Source: Epilithonimonas hispanica
GTDB lineage: Bacteria; Bacteroidota; Bacteroidia; Flavobacteriales; Weeksellaceae
Assembly: GCF_003385395.1 (NCBI RefSeq)
Contig: NZ_QNUG01000001.1
Location: 101,901-165,900, forward strand
Reading direction: 5' to 3'
DNA: 64,000 nt
This document shows positions 53,030 through 61,761 of this stretch, in pieces. Made by a program: the position numbers and the translations under genes. Under the pieces are notes generated by a model. That model saw nothing but the letters and a program-made list of their open reading frames with translations, did not search any database and was not told the origin of the DNA. Positions within the stretch are counted from its first letter, which is position 1. Each line of letters opens with the position of its first letter.

Positions 53030-54484
53030 ATGTCAACCCCAATCATCCAAATTTCAAACCTAAACTTTCAGTACAGCAATCAAGTCGTACTTAAAGATTT
53101 CAACTGGGAAATATCTTCCGGAGAATGTTGGATGCTAGGCGGATTAAGCGGAAGTGGAAAGACAACTTTAGCCAAAATCATTTCCGGCGAAATCAAAAAT
53201 TTTGAAGGAAAAGTTGAAGTCAATTTTAATGAAAATTCAGAATTGCCAAAGAAAATTCTGTACGTTTCCAATTGGTTTCAGTTCAGTAATCTGGAAGGCG
53301 ACCGCAATTTTTATTATCAACAGCGATACAATCAATTCGCTAAAAATGATACACTCACTGTTTTTGCAGAACTCAATCATTTTGGAAAAGAAGAAAGTCT
53401 GGATTTCAGAATATTAGAATCCTATTTAGAACCTTTTGGATTTGAGAATTTCAAAAACCAGCAATTGATAGAACTTTCCAGCGGAGAACACAAGAAGTTA
53501 CAGCTGTTAAAAGCACTTTGGCTGAAACCCCAGGTTCTGATAATCGACCAGCCGTACACAGGTTTGGATGTCAGATCGAGACAGTTTCTGAATCAGGCTT
53601 TTGATGATTTGATTCAGGAATATACCACCTTGATTTTGATTAATAATGATGACGAATATCCCGAAAGCGTTCAGTATTTTGTGGAAATAGAAAACGGGCA
53701 ATTAGTTCATCGCAATTCTCCAAAAGATTTTTCCAAAGGCGAAGAAAGAACACCAAAACCGTTGCCTTTTTTCCTTCAGAATAATCAGGAAAGTGAAAAG
53801 AAAAGCCTCATCCGGTTAAAGAATATAAACATTTCCTACGGCGAAAAACAAGTCCTGAAAAATATCGACTGGGAAGTGAATTCCGGGGAGCAATGGCTGT
53901 TGCAAGGTCATAACGGTTCAGGAAAATCAACCTTATTGAGTTTATTGAATGGCGACCATCCGCAAGCTTATGCCAATCAAATTCATCTTTTCGGACAAAA
54001 ACGGGGAAGTGGCGAGAGTATTTGGGACATCAAAGAAAAAATCGGGATGATTTCGCCCGAGTTACATTGGTATTTTGATATGAATGCGAATGTCGGACAA
54101 ACTATTGCTTCCGGTTTTTTTGATTCGATGAGTTTGTATCAGAAACTGAGTTTCGACCAGCAAAAGCAGTTGGAGCAAATTCTCTATTTCTTCGATTTGA
54201 AAGATGATAAAAACAAAAAATTGAGTACGCTTCCTCTAGGAAAACAACGTTTGGCTTTGCTAGCAAGAACATTGATTAAAAAACCAAAACTCCTAATTCT
54301 GGATGAACCTTGTCAGGGAATGGATAATGAGCAGACGCAATATTTCAATCAGGTGATTGATGATTTGGCAAGTCAGGGACAATCGTTGATTTATGTTGGA
54401 CATTTTGAATCTCAATTACCAAAAAAACTCAGCCACAAACTCGTTCTGGAAAACGGAACAACAAGAATTAAAGAAATGATTTGA
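53030..54484 (+). CDS. Tandem ABC ATPase without membrane domain (ModF/PhrA-like)
   Basis: The 484-residue protein (start ATG at 53030; the frame upstream runs into a repeat) carries two ABC cassettes. The first has Walker A GGLSGSGKTT, signature LSSGEHKK and a Walker B VLIIDQPYTGLD in which the catalytic Glu is replaced by Gln. The second has Walker A GHNGSGKST, a degenerate signature LPLGKQR and an intact LLILDEPCQGMD. One composite ATP site should therefore hydrolyse poorly, as in many asymmetric ABC proteins. The arrangement resembles ModF (PhrA). No membrane or ModABC gene is nearby. It sits between ilvC and ilvA, but a link to amino acid synthesis is not shown. Confidence 0.85.
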   Translation: MSTPIIQISNLNFQYSNQVVLKDFNWEISSGECWMLGGLSGSGKTTLAKIISGEIKNFEGKVEVNFNENSELPKKILYVSNWFQFSNLEGDRNFYYQQRYNQFAKNDTLTVFAELNHFGKEESLDFRILESYLEPFGFENFKNQQLIELSSGEHKKLQLLKALWLKPQVLIIDQPYTGLDVRSRQFLNQAFDDLIQEYTTLILINNDDEYPESVQYFVEIENGQLVHRNSPKDFSKGEERTPKPLPFFLQNNQESEKKSLIRLKNINISYGEKQVLKNIDWEVNSGEQWLLQGHNGSGKSTLLSLLNGDHPQAYANQIHLFGQKRGSGESIWDIKEKIGMISPELHWYFDMNANVGQTIASGFFDSMSLYQKLSFDQQKQLEQILYFFDLKDDKNKKLSTLPLGKQRLALLARTLIKKPKLLILDEPCQGMDNEQTQYFNQVIDDLASQGQSLIYVGHFESQLPKKLSHKLVLENGTTRIKEMI

Positions 54485-54659
54485 CCACAAATCGTAGATT
54501 CGACGAAGTCAAAAGGCACAAAAGTTTTTTTAAGCTTTAAAAAGATGTGTTTAAAGTTCACAAAAAGAATGTCGAAAATGATGAACATTTTGTGAGCTTC
54601 TTATTTTCAACTATTTAAACTTTAAGAAAAATAATATCTTTTGTGACTTTTGTGGTTTT
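54485..54659. repeat. CACAAAAG-type inverted repeat, left arm interrupted
   Basis: The right arm CTTTTGTGACTTTTGTGG (54638-54655) is intact. The left arm is split into ACCACAAA (54485-54492) and AAAAGGCACAAAAG (54511-54524) by an 18-base insert with GTAGATTCGACGAAGTC. Without the insert it would be an ordinary member of the family. Confidence 0.8.
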
Positions 54660-54677
54660 AAAAAATAAAAATTATAA

Positions 54678-55946
54678 ATGAAGATGAACGAAACGCTTAT
54701 ATTTCCAACCTTGGAAGCGGTAAAAGAAGCCCGAAAAAGTATAGAAAATGTCGTGAATTACACACCTTTGCAATACAATGCTAGATTAGCAGAAAAATTT
54801 GGAGCGAATGTTTTCCTCAAAAGAGAAGACTTACAACCTGTAAGGTCGTACAAATTGCGAGGGGCTTATAATAAAATTAAAACTCTTTTCAACGAAGAAA
54901 AAGTTTCGCAAGGAATTGTTTGTGCCAGTGCCGGAAATCACGCTCAAGGTGTAGCTTTTTCCTGTAAACAACTCCAAATCAAAGGAACGATTTTTATGCC
55001 TGTGACAACTCCAAAACAAAAACTTGAACAAGTAGAAATGTTTGGTGGAAACTTTGCCGAAATCAAATTGGTTGGAGATACTTTTGATGCTTCAAAAAAT
55101 GCAGCTTTGGAATTTGCAAAAACTTCGGGAGCGGCTTTTATTCATCCTTTTGATGATGTTCAGATTATTGAAGGTCAGGCGACTTTGGCTTTGGAAATTT
55201 TAGAACAACAAAAAGAAAATATCGATTTTGTTTTCGTTCCGATTGGTGGTGGCGGCTTGGCTTCTGGAATTGCAACAGTTTTTAAAGAATTATCGAAAGA
55301 GACTCAATTAATTGGAGTTGAGCCAAAAGGTGCGCCTTCTATGAGAACTTCCATCGATAATAATCTTAATACAGAGCTTTCAGAAGTCGATGGTTTTGTT
55401 GACGGAGCGGCCGTGAAAAGGGTAGGAGATTTGACTTTTGAGATTTGTAAAAATTCACTTGCAGATTGTATTCCTGTGGATGAAGGGAAAATTTGTGACA
55501 CGATTCTCCAGTTATATAATAAAGATGCAATTGTTTTGGAACCAGCTGGGGCTTTATCTATTTCGGCTTTGGAACAATATCGAAATCAGATTAAAGGTAA
55601 AAATGTTGTCTGCATCGTAAGCGGTAGCAACAACGACATTACCAGAATGGAGGAAATCAAAGAACGTGCTTTGCTTTACAATGGTTTGAAACATTATTTT
55701 ATGGTCAAATTTCCGCAACGTCCTGGTTCTTTGAAAGATTTTGTTCTGAATGTTTTGGGCGAAAATGACGATATCACGCATTTCGAATATACTAAAAAAA
55801 ACTCACGAGAAACCGCTTTGGCAGTCGTCGGAATCGAGCTTTCCAATATTTCTGATTTTAATGGTTTAAAACAGAGAATGCAAAATCTCGGTTATTTTGA
55901 ATCTTATCTTAATGATAATCCGGATGTTTTGAGTATGCTTGTTTAA
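54678..55946 (+). CDS. ilvA: Threonine ammonia-lyase (threonine dehydratase), biosynthetic
   Basis: IlvA deaminates threonine to 2-oxobutanoate, the first committed step to isoleucine. The 422-residue PLP enzyme has LKREDLQPVRSYKLRGAYNKI with the Schiff-base lysine, CASAGNHAQGVA, the phosphate-binding GGGGLASGIATV and a serine in IVSGSNNDI. A single carboxy-terminal ACT-like domain (about 330-420, starting HYFMVKFPQRPGSLKDFV) makes this the short form, with one regulatory domain instead of two as in Escherichia coli. ATG codons at 54678 and 54684 are both possible starts. It closes the ilv cluster and is followed by a terminator. Confidence 0.95.
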   Translation: MKMNETLIFPTLEAVKEARKSIENVVNYTPLQYNARLAEKFGANVFLKREDLQPVRSYKLRGAYNKIKTLFNEEKVSQGIVCASAGNHAQGVAFSCKQLQIKGTIFMPVTTPKQKLEQVEMFGGNFAEIKLVGDTFDASKNAALEFAKTSGAAFIHPFDDVQIIEGQATLALEILEQQKENIDFVFVPIGGGGLASGIATVFKELSKETQLIGVEPKGAPSMRTSIDNNLNTELSEVDGFVDGAAVKRVGDLTFEICKNSLADCIPVDEGKICDTILQLYNKDAIVLEPAGALSISALEQYRNQIKGKNVVCIVSGSNNDITRMEEIKERALLYNGLKHYFMVKFPQRPGSLKDFVLNVLGENDDITHFEYTKKNSRETALAVVGIELSNISDFNGLKQRMQNLGYFESYLNDNPDVLSMLV

Positions 55947-55976
55947 AATATTTGTGCCTTTGTGTTAATAATAAAG

Positions 55977-56000
55977 CTCCGACAATCGTCGGAGTTTTTC
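55977..56000 (+). terminator. Terminator of ilvA
   Basis: CTCCGAC (55977-55983) and GTCGGAG (55988-55994) form a perfect stem with a four-base loop and a following T tract. Confidence 0.85.
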
Positions 56001-56085
56001 GTTCTTACCGTACATCAATGCATAAGGATTTTGAAAGTTGGAAATTTGTGTTAATAAAAAAGTCTAAATTTTAAAATCAATTAAA

Positions 56086-56802
56086 ATGAAAACAGTATAT
56101 CATAAATCCGACAGCAGAGGTTATGCCAATCACGGTTGGTTGAAGAGTCATCATTCTTTTAGTTTTGCTAATTATCATAATCCGGAAAAAGTACATTTCG
56201 GCGTTCTTAGAGTGTTGAATGACGATTACGTAGAAGGCGGAATGGGATTCGGGAGACATCCGCACCGCGATATGGAAATTATTTCGATTCCTTTGGAAGG
56301 CGAATTGAGACACGGCGATAATATGGGGAATTCTGGAATCATCAAAAAAGGAGACATTCAAGTAATGTCTGCGGGAACTGGAATTATGCACAGTGAAGAA
56401 AATGCAACTGAGCTACCAGTAAAGTTTCTACAAATTTGGATTATCCCAAACAAAACTGATGTGACGCCAAGATATGACCAAATCAACATTAAGGAAAACT
56501 CAGTCAAAAATGATTTTCAGCAGATTCTTTCGCCAAATCAAGATGATGCTGGCGTTTGGATTCATCAGGATGCTTGGTTCAACTTGGCGAAATTTGACAA
56601 AGGTTTTTCCAAAGAATATAAAATCAACAAATCAGGAAATGGTGTTTACGTTTTTGTGATCAAAGGAAAAGCAAAAATTGGTGACCAAATCCTTGATGAC
56701 AGAGACGGTTTCGGAATTTGGGATGCAGAAAGTTTTGTTTTGCAAGCGGAAGAAAATTCAGAAATATTATTGATGGAAGTCCCAATGGAATTGCCAAAAT
56801 AA
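56086..56802 (+). CDS. Pirin family protein
   Basis: Pirins are bicupin proteins with one metal site; some are quercetinases, others have no known activity. The 238-residue protein starts with HKSDSRGYANHGWLKSHHSFSFANYHNPEK. It has the metal-ligand motif GRHPHRDMEIISIPLEGELRHGD and the pirin block GTGIMHSEENA, giving three His and one Glu in the amino-terminal cupin. The second cupin (about 140-230) is degenerate, as usual. It lies between the ilvA terminator and the purD promoter and appears to be a single transcription unit. Confidence 0.9.
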   Translation: MKTVYHKSDSRGYANHGWLKSHHSFSFANYHNPEKVHFGVLRVLNDDYVEGGMGFGRHPHRDMEIISIPLEGELRHGDNMGNSGIIKKGDIQVMSAGTGIMHSEENATELPVKFLQIWIIPNKTDVTPRYDQINIKENSVKNDFQQILSPNQDDAGVWIHQDAWFNLAKFDKGFSKEYKINKSGNGVYVFVIKGKAKIGDQILDDRDGFGIWDAESFVLQAEENSEILLMEVPMELPK

Positions 56803-56869
56803 AAACTTTTTAATAAATTTTTAAGAAAAATACCATTCTAACAGTATAACATTTGTCCTCAAAAAATCT

Positions 56870-56877
56870 TAAATTTG
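56870..56877 (+). promoter_or_regulatory. Putative -7 element for purD
   Basis: TAAATTTG matches TAnnTTTG and ends 29 bases before the purD start. Confidence 0.5.
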
Positions 56878-56906
56878 GCATTTTAAAAAGTTAAACTGAA
56901 AACATA

Positions 56907-58145
56907 ATGAGATTACTTATTGTAGGAAATGGTGGGCGTGCTTCGGCTCTGGCGCTTAAGCTAAGTGAAGACAGCAGAATTACAAAGATGTTTTTCGCAC
57001 CTGGTAACGCTACTACCGAAAAATTAGGAGAAAATATCAACGAGACGGATATCATCGTACTTAGAGATTTTGCAATCAAGAACAAAGTAGATTTGACGAT
57101 TGTCGGTCCAGAAGCACCTCTTGTAGAAGGAATCGTAGATGAGTTCAAAAAAGTTGACCTCAAGGTTTTTGGTCCTGCAAAAAAAGCGGCTTCATTAGAA
57201 GGAAGTAAAGCATTTTCTAAGAAGTTTATGAAAACTTACGGAATCAAAACAGCGGAGTCTGTAACCTTTGATTCTTATGCAGATGCTAAAGAATATCTTC
57301 AAAACCAAACATTCCCAATTGTTATCAAAGCAAGTGGTTTAGCTGGTGGAAAAGGTGTAGTGATTGCGGAAGATTTGGAAGAAGCAGAAGGAACGATTCA
57401 CGATTTTATGATTAAAAGAATTTTCGGTGATGCAGGGATTCAGGTGATTATAGAAGAATTTTTACAAGGTTTCGAAGCTTCAATCATTGCGGTTTCCAAC
57501 GGAGATAAGATTTTCCCTTTCGTTCCTGCAAAAGATTATAAAAAAGTAGGAAACGGTGACAAAGGTCCAAACACTGGCGGAATGGGTTCTGCGGCGCCAA
57601 GTCCGGAATTCAAAGACGAGCATTTCCAAGACTTCGTTAATAATATTATGAATCCAACAGTTCAAGGTCTTAAAACAGAAGGTCTTAGTTTCAAAGGGTT
57701 TATTTTCTTCGGATTAATGGTGACTGAAAAAGGCGCTTATCTGTTGGAATACAATATGAGATTAGGCGACCCAGAAACTCAGGTTCTTTTACCTCTTTTG
57801 GAGAACAATTTGGTAGATGTTATCGAGGATTGTCTTCAGGGAAAAGAATTGGAACTGAAATTCAAAAATCAAAAAGCAGTTTGTTTGGTGGTTTGTTCTG
57901 GAGGTTATCCTCAGAATCACGAGACTGGCTACGAGATAACAGGAGCAGAAAAAGTTAAGAACAGCACATTGCTTTATGCAGGTGCAGATTACCGAGGAGG
58001 AAAAGTAGTTTCCACAGGCGGTCGAGTTCTGAATCTGGTAGCACTTGGAGACACATTCGAAGAAGCTCGCAAGAAAGTTTACGAAGACGCTAATATTGTG
58101 GACTTTGACTACGGATTTTTCCGAGACGATATTGCGAAATTTTAA
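56907..58145 (+). CDS. purD: Phosphoribosylamine--glycine ligase
   Basis: PurD (GAR synthetase) joins glycine to phosphoribosylamine in purine synthesis. The 412-residue ATP-grasp protein begins MRLLIVGNGGRASALALKLSED, the usual PurD start, with VGPEAPLVEGIVDEF. The nucleotide-binding core has VIKASGLAGGKGVVIAEDLEEA, the lid region has KDYKKVGNGDKGPNTGGMGSAAPSP, and the metal-binding ending is EYNMRLGDPETQVLLP. Length is normal. guaA lies downstream after a gap full of repeats, so the two purine genes are close but probably separate units. Confidence 0.97.
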   Translation: MRLLIVGNGGRASALALKLSEDSRITKMFFAPGNATTEKLGENINETDIIVLRDFAIKNKVDLTIVGPEAPLVEGIVDEFKKVDLKVFGPAKKAASLEGSKAFSKKFMKTYGIKTAESVTFDSYADAKEYLQNQTFPIVIKASGLAGGKGVVIAEDLEEAEGTIHDFMIKRIFGDAGIQVIIEEFLQGFEASIIAVSNGDKIFPFVPAKDYKKVGNGDKGPNTGGMGSAAPSPEFKDEHFQDFVNNIMNPTVQGLKTEGLSFKGFIFFGLMVTEKGAYLLEYNMRLGDPETQVLLPLLENNLVDVIEDCLQGKELELKFKNQKAVCLVVCSGGYPQNHETGYEITGAEKVKNSTLLYAGADYRGGKVVSTGGRVLNLVALGDTFEEARKKVYEDANIVDFDYGFFRDDIAKF

Positions 58146-58152
58146 AATAACG

Positions 58153-58184
58153 AGAGATGTTGGGCAACCAATGTCTCTTTTTTT
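58153..58184 (+). terminator. Terminator of purD
   Basis: AGAGATGTTGG (58153-58163) pairs fully with CCAATGTCTCT (58168-58178), allowing two G-T pairs, around a GCAA loop and followed by seven T. An AGGAGC element starts directly after the T tract. Confidence 0.88.
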
Positions 58185-58303
58185 TAGGAGCTTAATCCCG
58201 CTTTCCACTATATCTTTTTTGTCATTGCGAACGAAGTGAAGCAATTTGTAGAAACATTCAACAATCGCAATAACAAAAAAGGATGCCGTTGCAATCGGGG
58301 CTA
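58185..58303 (+). repeat. AGGAGC-type structured 3' element, copy 5 (after purD)
   Basis: TAGGAGCTTAATCCCGCTTT at the left and GGATGCCGTTGCAATCGGGG followed by CTA at the right enclose a loop. The loop contains a second hairpin: GTCATTGCGA (58221-58230) pairs with TCGCAATAAC (58264-58273) with one mismatch. The motif GCGAACGAAGTGAAGC is in that loop. Confidence 0.85.
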
Positions 58304-58382
58304 TGGGTTTCTACAAAAATTGAAGATTTGTCCATCATTAAGAGATTTTTGAAAATAAGAATACTTTAATTTAAATACCAAG

Positions 58383-58435
58383 TTTGTCATCCCGTAGGAA
58401 TCTCAGCATAGTTTAGATTCCTACGGAATGACAAA
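58383..58435. repeat. ATTCCGTAGGAATC-type hairpin repeat upstream of guaA (best copy)
   Basis: The arms at 58383-58403 and 58415-58435 are 21 bases each with one mismatch and an 11-base loop. The hairpin ends 29 bases before the guaA start, so it would lie in or beside the guaA leader. Confidence 0.9.
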
Positions 58436-58464
58436 AATGAAAATAAAAAATATTACAACATTAT

Positions 58465-59994
58465 ATGCAAAACGGAATTATCATTTTAGACTTCGGTTCA
58501 CAGTACAACCAACTCATTGGAAGAAGAATCCGTGAAATGGAAGTCTATTCGGAAATAGTACCATTCAACACGCCATTATCAGAAATTCTGGATAAAAAAC
58601 CAAGAGGAATTATTCTTTCAGGAGGACCAAGTTCTGTGAATGCCGAAAATGCTCATCTCGTAGAAAAAGAACTATATGAACAAGGAATTCCGGTTTTAGG
58701 AATCTGCTACGGAATGCAATTGACTGCACATCTTTTGGGCGGAAAAGTCGCAAAAGGTGAAAAAGGCGAATACGGAAAAGCACACTTGGAAATCGTTAAA
58801 GAAAACGAATTATTGAAAGGTGTTTACCAAAATTCAATTGTTTGGATGAGCCATTTTGATGAGGTTGCAGAATTGCCGGAAGGTTTTGAACTCAATGCAA
58901 AATCCGGAGTGATTGCTTCCATTTCTAATCCCGATAAAAAAATCTACTGCGTACAGTTTCATCCCGAAGTCTCTCACACGGAAGAAGGCGGAAAAATGTT
59001 GGAGAACTTCGTATTCGGAATTTGTAAAGCTGACAAAAACTGGAAACTGACAAACTATATCGAGAAAACAGTTGCAGAAATCAAAGAAAAAGTGGGAACT
59101 CAAAAAGTGATTCTTGGACTTTCCGGTGGCGTAGATTCTTCTGTTGCAGCAGTTTTGATTCACAAAGCAATCGGTGACCAACTGAATTGTATTTTTGTAG
59201 ATACCGGACTTTTGAGAAAAGACGAAGGCAAAAAAGTAATGGAAAATTACGGAAAGCACTTCGATATGAATATCAAAATGGTAGATGCTTCGGAGAGATT
59301 TCTATCCAAATTGGCTGGAATTGGTGATCCGGAAGAAAAAAGAAAAATCATTGGTAACGAGTTTGTTTATGTTTTCGATGAAGAATCAAAACAAATAGAA
59401 GGTGCGAAATTCTTGGCTCAAGGAACAATCTATCCAGATGTTATCGAATCTCAATCTGTGAAAGGCCCTTCTGCAGTTATCAAATCTCATCACAATGTAG
59501 GCGGACTTCCAGAAGAAATGGAATTCGAATTGTTGGAACCTTTGAGAGAATTGTTCAAAGATGAAGTGAGAAAAGTAGGCGAGGAGTTGGGAATTCCGCA
59601 CGAGTTGGTTTACAGACATCCGTTTCCTGGACCTGGATTAGGAATCCGAGTTGTGGGCGAAGTAGATGCAGAAAAAGTGAGAATCCTTCAGGAAGCTGAC
59701 GATATCTTCATCGAGGAATTATATAAAAATGATTTGTACGAGAAAGTTTCTCAGGCATTCGTGGTTCTTCTTCCAGTAAAATCTGTAGGTGTAATGGGCG
59801 ACGAAAGAACTTATGAGTACACAGCCGTTGTTCGTTCAGCCAACACCATTGATTTTATGACCGCAACTTGGAGCAGATTGCCTTACGAGTTTTTGGATAC
59901 AGTTTCTAGTAGAATCATTAATGAAGTGAGAGGAATCAACAGAGTTGCTTACGATATCAGTTCAAAACCACCTGCAACAATTGAGTGGGAGTAA
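58465..59994 (+). CDS. guaA: GMP synthase (glutamine-hydrolysing)
   Basis: GuaA aminates XMP to GMP. The 509-residue protein has a class I glutamine amidotransferase domain (about 1-190) with the nucleophile Cys in GICYGMQLTAHLLGG and the His-Glu pair in VQFHPEVSHTEEG. An ATP pyrophosphatase domain follows, with the PP-loop LSGGVDSSVAAVL (about 217-229), then the dimerisation domain ending in the GuaA signature IEWE. Length and motifs are normal. The intergenic DNA before the gene is occupied by two repeat families. Confidence 0.97.
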   Translation: MQNGIIILDFGSQYNQLIGRRIREMEVYSEIVPFNTPLSEILDKKPRGIILSGGPSSVNAENAHLVEKELYEQGIPVLGICYGMQLTAHLLGGKVAKGEKGEYGKAHLEIVKENELLKGVYQNSIVWMSHFDEVAELPEGFELNAKSGVIASISNPDKKIYCVQFHPEVSHTEEGGKMLENFVFGICKADKNWKLTNYIEKTVAEIKEKVGTQKVILGLSGGVDSSVAAVLIHKAIGDQLNCIFVDTGLLRKDEGKKVMENYGKHFDMNIKMVDASERFLSKLAGIGDPEEKRKIIGNEFVYVFDEESKQIEGAKFLAQGTIYPDVIESQSVKGPSAVIKSHHNVGGLPEEMEFELLEPLRELFKDEVRKVGEELGIPHELVYRHPFPGPGLGIRVVGEVDAEKVRILQEADDIFIEELYKNDLYEKVSQAFVVLLPVKSVGVMGDERTYEYTAVVRSANTIDFMTATWSRLPYEFLDTVSSRIINEVRGINRVAYDISSKPPATIEWE

Positions 59995-60017
59995 TTATAA
60001 TTAATAATAAAATATCA

Positions 60018-60046
60018 AAAATCCAGTAATTTATTGCTGGATTTTT
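60018..60046. terminator. Terminator between guaA and the TPR-HTH gene
   Basis: AAAATCCAG (60018-60026) pairs with CTGGATTTT (60037-60045), with inner T/A pairs and T tracts. It lies between convergent genes. Confidence 0.82.
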
Positions 60047-61761
60047 TAATTCCCAACAAACAACTCCTCGTATTTTTGACCAAACCTCTTTCTTAGTCTT
60101 TGTTTAGATTTTTTCACAGCGTCAATAGTGATTCCTAATAAAGATGAAATTTCTTGGTTAGATAATTCCAGTTTCAAAAGTGTTATGATTCTTAAATTAG
60201 ATTCTGTGAGATCCGAAAAATCGCTCATCAGTCCATTGTAATATTCTGGATATTCCTCTTGAAAAGCTTGTTTGAAATTGACCCAATTTTCGTCTGTCAT
60301 TAGATGAGAATCCAACAATTTTTGTAACTTTTGTTTCTCTTTTTCTATGGATGAAGAAGATGAGTTTTTTATTTTAAGAAGTTCTCTATTCAATAGTTCA
60401 ATCTGCTCATTTTTTTTCTGAAAGATATGTGCTGTAAGAAGACAATGTTTTGTGGGTTTCAGAAAGTTTTTGTTCAGATTTAAGTTTCTCCAATTCTAGT
60501 CTCAGAACCGTTTTATCGTATTTGTCTTTTCTGATTTTGAGCTGTTTTTTGTTGAAGATAATTAATAAAATAATTATGAAAAATAGTAAAATTGAAACAA
60601 CTATAATAGCTCTGTTTTTCAGTTGCTCTTTTTCAAATTGTGCACTAGCCAAGGTTAATTTATTAGCATAACGCTCTTTTTGAGCGAGAATATTAGTGCG
60701 TTCTAGATTTCGATCTCCATCGCTATCAGTTAGTTCGTTTTCTAATTGATTAAGTTTTCTTAAACAGAATAATTCCTGCTGCGTATCACCTTCTTTTTGA
60801 GCAATTTTCAATTTTAATTCTTCAATTTGAAAAACATTTTTTTGAGATGAACTTTGGATTCTGCAAATTTTTCTGCTTCATTGAACATTTTTTTAGCTTC
60901 CTCAATTTTGTTATTTTCAATAAGGATTTTGCTTAATAAAAATCTAGCAAAGCTGGAGTTATGATCGCTATGAAGATCGGTAGAAATTTTAAGATCTTGC
61001 TTTACATAAGTTTCCGCTTTGTCAAGATTACCTTTTTTTAATTCCAAAAAACCAAGATTCCCCAAAGTCTTTGGGTAGCGGATTTGATCGTTAATCTTCA
61101 GAGAAATATCTCTAGCACCAATGATGTATTTTTCGGCATTATGAAGCTGATTAAGTTCCAAAAAATAATAACCAATATTATCCATTATCGCGGCTAATTC
61201 TTTGGAGTTGGGTTCCGCACGTTGTTCTGCTTTTTTTAAGTAATTAATTGCTTCGTTTTTATCCCCGATTGTGCCCATAAAATAACCAATCTTTTTGAAA
61301 CAATCGCTTGGGAGAATGACCGAATTGATTTCTGTATGTCTAATTTTGTTGTCCGCATCCAAATAAACCTGAAGTGCTTCTGTTGTTTTTTTGTAATCGT
61401 AGAGATAGAATGCATAATTACATAATGCCCAGATCTCTAATCCAGAATTTTTATTGGCTTTTGCAATTTCTATAGATTTAGCAAAAAATAGATCACTGCT
61501 CTGATTGAGTTTTTCATTAGCAGATGCAAAACCACTTCCCAAAATGTTGTAATAAACCGCGTGTAGATTTTTATCACTGGATTTGATGAGCGGATCAAGA
61601 TAGGATTTTAAAGCAATGGTGTCTTTACCAAAATTTTTGTTTTGAAGAATGATAGATTCTATTTTTTTCTTATCATCTTTATTTCCATCAATCGCAATTT
61701 TCTGAGAAAATAGATTTTCGCAGAAAAGAAATAATAGAATTATAATGTAAAATTGTTTCAA
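60046..61761 (-). pseudogene. TPR-transmembrane-HTH regulator, interrupted by two frameshifts
   Basis: Three consecutive minus-strand frames make one protein of about 571 residues: a signal peptide and TPR repeats (60814-61761), a membrane helix followed by a coiled coil (RAIIVVSILLFFIIILLIIF, about 60615-60550), and a LuxR-like HTH (LELSNQEISSLLGITIDAVKKSKQRLRKRF) at the end. The frame breaks lie in A homopolymers. Seven A at 60837-60843 need one more, and eight A at 60410-60417 need one fewer. The two shifts compensate and no other damage is seen. Such TPR-HTH proteins are common flavobacterial regulators that sense through the periplasmic part. Sequencing error or recent inactivation are both possible. 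Confidence 0.8.

Noticed and set aside
60046..61761. Programmed ribosomal frameshifting to make one regulator from three frames
   Set aside because: Two separate shifts of opposite direction would be needed, with no conserved stimulator seen; homopolymer error or slippage is simpler.
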